DNA of 5,253 nucleotides from Candidatus Aminicenantes bacterium RBG_13_64_14 (GTDB taxonomy: Bacteria > Acidobacteriota > Aminicenantia > Aminicenantales > Saccharicenantaceae): contig MEXZ01000128.1 in assembly GCA_001773855.1 (NCBI GenBank), positions 4,549 to 9,801 of the forward strand. Direction: 5' to 3'. A model generated the notes under the pieces. The model searched no databases. It was not told the origin of the DNA and saw only the letters and a list, made by a program, of their open reading frames with translations. This document shows, piece by piece, positions 1 to 5,253 of the stretch. A program made the position numbers and the translations under genes. Each line of letters begins with the position of its first letter. Position 1 is the stretch's first letter.

Positions 1-1744
1 CGCCGTTGTCCTGGGTGCCGCCCATGACGTTGTAGGGCTGTTCGTTGTCAGCCGAAATGTCGTAGAACTGCTGGGCGCTGATCGTCGCCTTCTGGGTCCA
101 ATGCTTGCCGCCGTCCCAGCTCTCCCCCGCCCCGCCATCGTTGGCGCTCATGATGTGGTTGGAGTTCTGCGGGTCGATCCACATGCCGCGGTGGTCGACG
201 TGGAGCTTGAAGGCGCCGGAGTCCCAGCCCGTGGCCTTGAACGACTTGCCGCCGTCGGTCGAGATCGTGGCGTTGGTGTCGACGCAGTAGACCGTCTGGT
301 CGTTCTGGGGATCGATATAGATGCGGCCGTAGTAGCCGGCCTCGGTCTGGTTGACCTGGCCGCTGCCGCCGGACTGCTTATACTCGGTCATCTTTTTCCA
401 GGTCTCGCCCTGGTCATCGGAGCGGTAGACGACGCCGGCCCGCTTGACGGGCTGCTGGTTGCGAAGGACGCCGGCGTAGAGGACCTCGAGGACGTGACGG
501 TTGACGATCTGGGCGCGGCCCTTGGCCTCGGACGAATCCGCCTTCGGGACCTCCCGCTTCAGAAGCGCCTCGACATCGCCGATCGCGACAACGAGGTCCT
601 TATTCTTGGCGTAAACCTTGCGGGCCGTCGCGTTGAACTTGGCCAGGTCGACGCCGGACTTGGTCAGGAAATCCTTGTCGGCGACGATCTCGTTGAGTTT
701 TTTAACGAGCTCGGCCTCGTCCGCCGCCGTGACGGGCGTGAATTTCGGGGCCTGCTTGGCGATCTCCGGATTAATCTTGAAGGTCTTGAAGTTGTCGAAA
801 GTGACGTCTTCCGCGAAAAGACCGCCGCCGCCGAACCCCCCGCCGGCCCGGAAGTTGGCCACGCCGTCGCGTTCGGCCAGGCCGAGGTTGACTTCCTCGT
901 CGAGCCGGGCTACGAGGACCTTCGGGTTCTTCTCGTAGATGTCGAGGCCGGTCCGCCCGAGGTCGATGTCGAGGGGCAGGCCTTGGGTCAGTTTTTTCCA
1001 TGTCTTACCGCCGTCGATCGACTTGTAGAGGTGGTTACCCGGCTGGCGGTCGATATAGGTCCAGCTCCGGCGGTAGGTCTTGTAGGCCGCGGCGATGATA
1101 ACGTCGGCGTTGCCCGGGTCGATGACGAAGTCGCCGACGCCCCGGTCGTTGAGGGGCCAGAGGCGTTCCCAGGTCTTGCCGCCGTCGGTCGTCTTGTAGA
1201 AGCCGCGTTCGCAGTCCATGGCGTTGTCATAGAGCTTGCCTTCCGCGGCGACGTAGACGACGTCCGGGTTCTTGGGATCGACCGCGACCTTGGGGATGAA
1301 GAAGCTCTTCTCCAGGCCGATTTTCGTCCAGGTCTTGCCGGCGTCGGTCGATTTCCACATCCCGTTGCCGTGGGAGCTCGAGCGGGCGTGCATCGGCTCG
1401 CCCGTGCCCAGGTAGAGGATGTTGGGGTTGGAGGGAGCGATGGCCAGGAAGCCCAGGCTCATGTTGCCGTATTTTTCGAAGAGGGGCTCGAAGTGCGTGC
1501 CCGCGTCCTCGGTCTTCCACAGCCCGCCGCTGGCGGTCAGAACGTAGTAGACCTGGGTTTGCCCCAAAGGCACGGCGAATTCCGTGATCCGGCCCGAAAA
1601 GTTGACGGGCCCTACCCAGCGCCAGCCGAATTGGTTGAAATCTTCGGCCGTGACCTGCGCCTGGGCCAGGGCCGCTCCCCCGGCGCCCAGGACGAAGCCC
1701 AGGGCCAGAAGGGCCATAAAGAGACGAGAAGTACGGGAATGCAT
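1..1744 (-). CDS. Exported Asp-box (BNR/VPS10-sortilin-like) beta-propeller protein, 3'-partial
   Basis: The minus-strand frame is open from an ATG at 1744 down to the window edge: 581 codons with no stop. The C-terminal part is therefore missing. The start is fixed by a strong AGGAGGA (1757-1751) six bases upstream. Residues 1-27 form a signal peptide (RTSR basic start, hydrophobic stretch from about residue 8, AALA cleavage site before QAQ). After the opening WRWVGPVNFSGR, Asp-boxes of the type S/T-x-D-x-G-x-T-W lie near residues 78 (degenerate, ending HF), 132, 185, 242, 442, 495 (ending SF) and 542, one per propeller blade. Between blades 4 and 5 there is an insert at about 284-435, with a Gly-rich tract at 301-308 followed by a charged, probably helical stretch. 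Residues 514-579 hold the LHVDH, WIDP, NDGG, FYD and GGTQDN signature shared with the divergent gene at 2019. Such proteins are often named 'glycosyl hydrolase', but I see no basis for assigning an enzymatic activity; ligand binding in the periplasm or outside the cell is the safer inference. Family membership is secure, function unknown. Confidence 0.93.
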   Translation of the reverse strand, partial: MHSRTSRLFMALLALGFVLGAGGAALAQAQVTAEDFNQFGWRWVGPVNFSGRITEFAVPLGQTQVYYVLTASGGLWKTEDAGTHFEPLFEKYGNMSLGFLAIAPSNPNILYLGTGEPMHARSSSHGNGMWKSTDAGKTWTKIGLEKSFFIPKVAVDPKNPDVVYVAAEGKLYDNAMDCERGFYKTTDGGKTWERLWPLNDRGVGDFVIDPGNADVIIAAAYKTYRRSWTYIDRQPGNHLYKSIDGGKTWKKLTQGLPLDIDLGRTGLDIYEKNPKVLVARLDEEVNLGLAERDGVANFRAGGGFGGGGLFAEDVTFDNFKTFKINPEIAKQAPKFTPVTAADEAELVKKLNEIVADKDFLTKSGVDLAKFNATARKVYAKNKDLVVAIGDVEALLKREVPKADSSEAKGRAQIVNRHVLEVLYAGVLRNQQPVKRAGVVYRSDDQGETWKKMTEYKQSGGSGQVNQTEAGYYGRIYIDPQNDQTVYCVDTNATISTDGGKSFKATGWDSGAFKLHVDHRGMWIDPQNSNHIMSANDGGAGESWDGGKHWTQKATISAQQFYDISADNEQPYNVMGGTQDNG

Positions 1745-1750
1745 AGAGTC

Positions 1751-1757
1751 TCCTCCT
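1751..1757 (-). promoter_or_regulatory. Ribosome binding site of the left-hand propeller gene
   Basis: On the minus strand the sequence reads AGGAGGA, a near-perfect anti-16S match, with a six-base spacer before the ATG at 1744. This decides the start over the in-frame Met at residue 10. Choosing that Met would also remove the charged n-region of the signal peptide. Confidence 0.85.
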
Positions 1758-1837
1758 GTGGATTTTATTGAACGAAATGGTTTCAAGGCAGAGCAATTCG
1801 GCACGTCGAAGTTTAGACGACGGCCGGCAGGTGTTTC

Positions 1838-1854
1838 TTCCATGTTTCATGGAA
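1838..1854. promoter_or_regulatory. Perfect 7-3-7 palindrome, possible operator
   Basis: The arms TTCCATG (1838-1844) and CATGGAA (1848-1854) are exact inverted repeats around a TTT centre. The site lies about 94 bp upstream of the left gene's start and about 164 bp upstream of the right gene's start, in non-coding DNA between the divergent genes. It is AT-richer than its surroundings. The size suits binding by a dimeric regulator. There is no T-run after it, so it is not an intrinsic terminator. No regulator family is identified, and a chance palindrome remains possible. Confidence 0.35.
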
Positions 1855-1969
1855 CGCCCGGCGTCCGGAGGCGGGGCCGACGGCGGGCGGAAGCCCAGAG
1901 ATATCACAGTGACAGAGCCAAGTCAATCGGCCACCGCGGCCCCTTTTAACGCGCTTTGTGACGCCCGGG

Positions 1970-1998
1970 TTGCTTTTCGGGCCCTGTTCTTTTATATA
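1970..1998 (+). promoter_or_regulatory. Candidate sigma-70-like promoter for the right-hand propeller gene
   Basis: TTGCTT at 1970-1975 and TATATA at 1993-1998 are separated by 17 bp, the optimal spacing for a housekeeping promoter, and lie directly upstream of the gene starting at 2019. The AT-rich patch at 1985-1999 stands out from GC-rich surroundings. A start about seven bases after the -10 box would fall near 2005, right at the ribosome binding site. The leader would be only about 14 bases, which weakens the call. Confidence 0.35.
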
Positions 1999-2004
1999 AG
2001 ACCA

Positions 2005-2011
2005 GAGGGAG
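2005..2011 (+). promoter_or_regulatory. Ribosome binding site of the right-hand propeller gene
   Basis: GAGGGAG lies seven bases before the ATG at 2019. It is a good though imperfect Shine-Dalgarno match. The protein begins with a typical signal peptide at this ATG, which supports the start. Confidence 0.7.
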
Positions 2012-2018
2012 AACGCCC

Positions 2019-4640
2019 ATGATAAAAAAAACGATACTGGCCCTCGTCCTGGCCGCAGCCCTGCTCGGCCAGGCGGTTCCGGCCGGCCCGGAAGCGCCGG
2101 AAAATCCCCTGCTCGGGTCCTGGAAGCGCTACATGGAGCTCAAGGGGAGCTCGGAGTTCGGTCTGGAATGGGTCTCGGTCGGGCCCGTGATGAACAGCGC
2201 GCGGGCCGCGTGCGTCCAGGGCGACTCCTCCCGTCCCGGCACTTTCTACGCCGCCTTCGGACCCGGCAACCTCTGGAAGACAACGGACAACGGATTGACA
2301 TGGAGGCCGATCTTCGAAAATCAGCCGGCCCCCGGCATCGGCGATATCGCCCTGGCCCCTTCGCGGCCGGAGACGATCTGGCTGGGGACGGGCGTCGACC
2401 TCAAGAAACCGCGTAACTTCACCATGCCGGGAACGGGCGTTTTCCGTTCCGACGACGGCGGGGCCACGTGGCGCAGCCTCGGGCTTCGAGATTCCTATCA
2501 TATCGGCAAGATCGACGTCCATCCGACAAACCCCGACATCGCCTTCGTCGCCGTCCATGGCCACTACTGGACGACCAACCCCAACCGCGGCCTTTATCGG
2601 ACGCTCGACGGGGGCGTCACCTGGGAACACGTCCTTTACGTCGACGAGCGCACCGGGGCCAACGACGTCGTCATCGCTCCCTCGGACCCGTCGGTCGTCT
2701 ACGCCACGACGTGGGAAAACCATCCCGGCGTCTCCGGCCCTTCGAGCGGCGTCTGGAAAAGCGAGGACGCCGGCAAAACCTGGCGCCGGCTCGGCGGAGG
2801 ACTGCCGGACGGCCCGAAGACGGGCAGGATCGGGGTGGCCGTTTCCGCGAGCGACCCCGCCAAGGCCTACGTCCTGGTCGACAACTTGAACAAGGGCGAG
2901 ACGCGGGCGGCCGAGGTCTATAGGACGACAGACGGCGGGACGACGTGGTCGCGGACCCACACCGAGGACCTGTTCATCTTCCCCCGCATCGGCTGGTATT
3001 TCGCCGACATCTATCTCAATCCCAAGGACGACGAGGAGGTCTACGCTCTGGGCGTCCGGATCGCCCACAGCCGGGACGGCGGCCGGACCTTCGGCCTCCT
3101 GGGCGGGGACGTTTATCACCTTTTCCCCAGCCCGGCCCAAACCCTCCATCTCGACCATTGCGAGCTCTGGATCGATCCCGGCAATCCCGACCATCTCGCC
3201 GTCGGGAACGACGGCGGTGTTTACACGAGCTTCGACCGGGGAAAGACCTGGCTCCATCACAACAACATCCCCGTCGGGGAGTTCTATGACGTCTCCGTGG
3301 ACAACCAGGACCCCTATATGATCTACGGAGGGACGCAGGACGACGCCTCCGTCTTCGGACCGGCCCGGGAATGGGACCCTCGCTACGCCGACGGCTGGCG
3401 CTACGTCTGGCTCGACGCCTGGTCGGGGGGAGACGGCTGCTACACGTTCGCCGACCCGGAAGACGCCAACACCGTCTATTTCTCGTCCCAGAACGGAGCG
3501 GCGCGCCGGAAAGATACGAGCACCGGCCGCTCCGTCTCCATCATGCCCCGCCTGCCGAAGGGGTTCAAAGGCCGGGCGGAATACAATTTCATCACGCCCT
3601 ATTTCATTTCCCCGCACAACCGCCTCACCCTGTATCACGCCGGCAACTACGTCTTCAAGAGCTCCGACCGCGGAGATTCCTGGAAGCTTATCAGCCCCGA
3701 CCTGGCCCGGTCGGCCGACCCGCGGCGCCTCTCGACGGCCGCCGGGGCCATCGCCGAATCCCCCCTCGACCCGGGGGTCCTCTTCCTCGGGACGGACCGG
3801 GGCGCGTTCTGGGTCTCGCTCGACGACGGAGGGACGTGGGTCGAACGGTCGGCGGGCCTTCCGGCCAACTACATCCGCAGCATTTGCCCGTCGCGGTTCA
3901 GCCGGACGCGGGTCTATGTCGCCGCGCCCGGCATCAACCAGGACGACCTCGGCTGCCGGCTTTTCGCGAGCGAGGACCGGGGCCTCACGTGGACGTCGCT
4001 CTCGACGGGCCTCCCCGACGAGGTCGCCTACGCCGTTATCGAGGACCCGACGAACGAGAACATCCTCTACGCCGGGCTCCTGCGCGGCGTCTACGTTTCG
4101 GTCGACCGGGGCCGGACCTGGGCCCTTCTGGGGCCGGGCTTTCCGGCGGCGGCCGTCTCCGACCTCGTCATCCAGGAACGGGAGATGGACCTTGTCGCCT
4201 CGACCTACGGCCGCGGGATCTACGTCATGAACATACGGCCCATCCAGGAAATCTTCAAGAATGGCGCGGCCGCCGCGGACATTCTTTTCGACCCGCCGGC
4301 CGCCCACCGGCCTTGGACGAACGATACGCACCGCGACTCCAGCCTGAGGACCGTGGAGAAGGTCCCTCTCACTTTCTACCTGACGGGCCCGGGGGACGTC
4401 ACGCTGAGCGTCCATGACGCCAAAGGACAGGAGGTCAAGTCCTGGCGTCTTTCGGGGAAGAAGGGGTTCAACCAGCTGCGCTGGGACCTCGTGGTGAAAA
4501 CCGCGGACAGCCCCGAGCCTTACTTCGTCCGCTACCGGGAATTCGCGCCGGCCGGGGAGTACGAGCTCCGGCTGATGGGAGAAGGCCTAGACCTGCGGCG
4601 CCGGCTCAAGGTGGAGGAGAGGACTTCGCCGGTCGACTGA
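2019..4640 (+). CDS. Exported Asp-box (BNR/VPS10-sortilin-like) beta-propeller protein with C-terminal Ig-like module
   Basis: This is a complete 873-residue protein. Residues 1-22 form a signal peptide (MIKK, then a hydrophobic core, probable cleavage after VPA), so it is exported. Residues about 50-740 are propeller repeats. Eleven Asp-boxes (S/T-x-D-x-G-x-T/S-W/F) start at 88, 144, 195, 248, 303, 351, 404, 548, 600, 651 and 694, mostly 43-57 residues apart. The exception is a 144-residue step between 404 and 548. That step contains most of a conserved block (LHLDH 376-380, WIDP 384-387, NDGG 397-400, FYD 422-424, GGTQD 437-441). About 690 residues would fit two seven-bladed propellers, as in GH74 enzymes, or a larger single propeller as in sortilin; this is inference. 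A GRGIYVMNIRPIQEI hinge leads to an Ig-like or FlgD-type beta domain at about 778-867. The neighbour at 1744 is a divergent paralogue. I see no evidence for a particular glycosidase activity; the function is unknown. Confidence 0.95.
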   Translation: MIKKTILALVLAAALLGQAVPAGPEAPENPLLGSWKRYMELKGSSEFGLEWVSVGPVMNSARAACVQGDSSRPGTFYAAFGPGNLWKTTDNGLTWRPIFENQPAPGIGDIALAPSRPETIWLGTGVDLKKPRNFTMPGTGVFRSDDGGATWRSLGLRDSYHIGKIDVHPTNPDIAFVAVHGHYWTTNPNRGLYRTLDGGVTWEHVLYVDERTGANDVVIAPSDPSVVYATTWENHPGVSGPSSGVWKSEDAGKTWRRLGGGLPDGPKTGRIGVAVSASDPAKAYVLVDNLNKGETRAAEVYRTTDGGTTWSRTHTEDLFIFPRIGWYFADIYLNPKDDEEVYALGVRIAHSRDGGRTFGLLGGDVYHLFPSPAQTLHLDHCELWIDPGNPDHLAVGNDGGVYTSFDRGKTWLHHNNIPVGEFYDVSVDNQDPYMIYGGTQDDASVFGPAREWDPRYADGWRYVWLDAWSGGDGCYTFADPEDANTVYFSSQNGAARRKDTSTGRSVSIMPRLPKGFKGRAEYNFITPYFISPHNRLTLYHAGNYVFKSSDRGDSWKLISPDLARSADPRRLSTAAGAIAESPLDPGVLFLGTDRGAFWVSLDDGGTWVERSAGLPANYIRSICPSRFSRTRVYVAAPGINQDDLGCRLFASEDRGLTWTSLSTGLPDEVAYAVIEDPTNENILYAGLLRGVYVSVDRGRTWALLGPGFPAAAVSDLVIQEREMDLVASTYGRGIYVMNIRPIQEIFKNGAAAADILFDPPAAHRPWTNDTHRDSSLRTVEKVPLTFYLTGPGDVTLSVHDAKGQEVKSWRLSGKKGFNQLRWDLVVKTADSPEPYFVRYREFAPAGEYELRLMGEGLDLRRRLKVEERTSPVD
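4341..4619 (+). other. C-terminal Ig-like (FlgD/Fn3-type) domain of the right-hand propeller protein
   Basis: Residues about 775-867 have no Asp-box and change to alternating beta-strands: VPLTFYLTG, VTLSVHDAKGQEV, FNQLRWDL, GEYELRLMG, LKVEE. The order (ligand-like strand, 'D.kGqev', 'G.n.l.WDl', 'aGeYelrl') resembles FlgD-type Ig-like modules seen at the ends of exported bacterial proteins, where they serve as spacers or sorting and attachment domains. The exact subfamily is not determined. I see no conserved cell-wall or type IX sorting motif at the extreme C-terminus. Confidence 0.55.
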
Positions 4641-4643
4641 CGC

Positions 4644-5253
4644 TTAGAAGATGTGGCCGAAGTTGAAATAGAGGCCCATCCCCTCATTGCTCCAGGCGAC
4701 GTCGACGCGGACCACGAAATCCGGCATGGTGAAACGGAGCCCGACCCCGGCGTCGAAGGCGATCGTCCCGAAGTCGATGTCGCGGAGGGACGGCCAGACG
4801 GTGCCCGAATCGCAGAAAACGTTTCCCCCGAGACGCCATACGAGCGGAAAGCGGTACTCGGCGTTGACCAGGAACTTGCCGCGGTCGAGGAAGCGGTTGA
4901 GCGGGTAGCCGCGCATGGCGGTCATGACGTTCCCGCCGCCGAGCGAGGCGTGATCGAAGAGGGGGATGTCGCCGCCGCCGACGTATTGGGCCAGGGCCCG
5001 GATGGCGAAGACGTCCTTTTCGCCGAAAACCCGCTGATACTTACGGAGGTCGATCGTCAGGCGGTTGAAGGCCGCGTCGCGGCTGCCCATGAACCCCGCG
5101 GACCAATCATCCTGGAGGATGAAGCGGAAGCCGCGCGTGGGGTGGATCTGGCTGTCGGACGTGTCGTACTTCAGGATAAAGGAGAGGGTGGGCACGAACA
5201 GGCGGCCCAGGGCTGCGTACCCCGCGAGCTCATCCTGGAAGGGGCCGTCCCGG
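4644..5253 (-). CDS. Omp85/BamA-family outer-membrane beta-barrel protein, 5'-partial (C-terminal 202 residues)
   Basis: The frame is open from the right edge to a TAA at 4646-4644, so the N-terminus is missing. The in-frame GTG at 5195 is an internal Val, not a start: upstream codons continue the barrel. Numbering from the first visible codon, features of the bacterial surface antigen (D15/Omp85) barrel appear in order: a strand with DTSDSQIHPTRGF at 30-42; the lid-loop motif MRGY at 113-116, equivalent to the family's VRGF/Y; the strand LVNAEYRFPL at 128-137; VFCDSGTVW at 145-153, like the BamA 'F.DaGnvw' strand; and a last strand ending GLYFNFGHIF with the terminal Phe typical of the outer-membrane insertion signal. 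It could be BamA or TamA, or another Omp85 protein such as a patatin-linked one; the missing POTRA or N-terminal region would decide. Its stop is 3 bp from that of the convergent propeller gene. Confidence 0.88.
   Translation of the reverse strand, partial: RDGPFQDELAGYAALGRLFVPTLSFILKYDTSDSQIHPTRGFRFILQDDWSAGFMGSRDAAFNRLTIDLRKYQRVFGEKDVFAIRALAQYVGGGDIPLFDHASLGGGNVMTAMRGYPLNRFLDRGKFLVNAEYRFPLVWRLGGNVFCDSGTVWPSLRDIDFGTIAFDAGVGLRFTMPDFVVRVDVAWSNEGMGLYFNFGHIF

Larger units (their letters stand above)
1745..2018. other. Divergent intergenic region between two propeller genes
   Basis: These 274 bases separate the two start codons and must hold the promoters of both genes. They contain the two ribosome binding sites, the 1838-1854 palindrome and the 1970-1998 promoter candidate. 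A small TCACAGTGA palindrome lies at 1904-1912. An inverted repeat GCCCG/CGGGC (1963-1967, 1978-1982) overlaps the candidate -35 box. On the minus strand, TTGAAA and TAAAAT (1762-1767) precede the left gene, but with only 13 bp between them, too short for a standard promoter. The open frames crossing this region have no supporting homology or ribosome binding site. Confidence 0.6.

Noticed and set aside
821..844. GCC/CCG-rich run suggestive of a trinucleotide repeat
   Set aside because: It simply encodes the Gly-rich GGGFGGGG tract of the left-hand protein and is not a perfect tandem repeat.
101..1771. A 556-codon open frame on the plus strand
   Set aside because: It is the antisense shadow of the left-hand propeller gene in the same phase relation (first position opposite wobble). 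The minus-strand frame has a signal peptide, Asp-boxes and a strong ribosome binding site; this one has none.
1762..1784. TTGAAA and TAAAAT as a promoter for the left-hand gene
   Set aside because: The spacer is only 13 bp, and the implied transcription start would fall inside the ribosome binding site.
1227..1907. A 226-codon minus-strand frame crossing the start of the left-hand gene
   Set aside because: It lies out of frame with the intact propeller reading frame, is low-complexity Arg/Pro/Gly-rich, and has no ribosome binding site or domain. The propeller frame is continuous here, so no frameshift needs explaining.
1904..1912. TCACAGTGA small palindrome resembling half of a CRP-type site
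   Set aside because: Only 9 bp with 4-bp arms and without the normal TGTGA-N6-TCACA spacing; such short palindromes arise readily by chance.
1992..4415. An 807-codon open frame on the minus strand opposite the right-hand propeller gene
   Set aside because: Its first codon positions pair with the G/C-rich third positions of the real gene, so stop codons (which begin with T) are rare by base composition alone. The translation has no recognisable domain and is rich in Arg, Gly, Val and Asp, as expected for an antisense shadow.
2019..4640. Recurring similar nucleotide stretches (GACGGCGG...ACGTGG types) as a possible DNA repeat array
   Set aside because: They correspond to Asp-box codons in a propeller protein. 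Spacing and sequence vary, so this is protein-level repetition rather than CRISPR or a mobile repeat.
4644..5195. GTG at 5195 as the start of a short 183-residue outer-membrane protein
   Set aside because: The frame continues open to the window edge with barrel-like sequence, and there is no ribosome binding site before the GTG. Omp85 proteins are much longer, so this is the end of a larger gene.

Overview
The window comes from a strongly GC-rich bacterium with an outer membrane. The third gene is an Omp85-type outer-membrane beta-barrel, and both other proteins carry signal peptides. Exported Asp-box (BNR / VPS10-sortilin-like) propeller proteins in several copies are typical of Acidobacteriota, Aminicenantota, Gemmatimonadota and some Bacteroidota. 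I lean towards an acidobacterial or aminicenantial genome, but the taxon is a weak inference.

Layout: (1) Positions 1-1744, minus strand: the first 581 codons of an exported Asp-box propeller protein whose 3' part lies beyond the left edge. It has no stop in the window, so a search for closed ORFs misses it. (2) Positions 1745-2018: a 274-bp divergent intergenic region with both ribosome binding sites, a possible sigma-70 promoter for the right-hand gene and a perfect 7-3-7 palindrome that could be an operator. (3) Positions 2019-4640, plus strand: a complete 873-residue exported protein of the same superfamily, with eleven Asp-boxes and a C-terminal Ig-like module. (4) Positions 4644-5253, minus strand: the C-terminal 202 residues of an Omp85/BamA-like beta-barrel, convergent with gene 3 and separated from it by 3 bp. 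Its N-terminus is beyond the right edge.

Genes 1 and 3 look like diverged paralogues. They share blade order and a very similar block around an LHxDH...WIDP...NDGG...FYD...GGTQD signature. They differ by a roughly 150-residue insert in gene 1. Both products should act in the periplasm, at the outer membrane or outside the cell. Propellers of this kind usually bind protein or glycan ligands, but nothing here fixes the ligand or any enzymatic activity. The Omp85 gene is on the opposite strand from its neighbour, so a functional link is not shown. I see no RNA gene, mobile element or CRISPR array, and no clear evidence of a wholly new system. The most useful leads are the paralogue pair, the gene 1 insert and the shared intergenic region.
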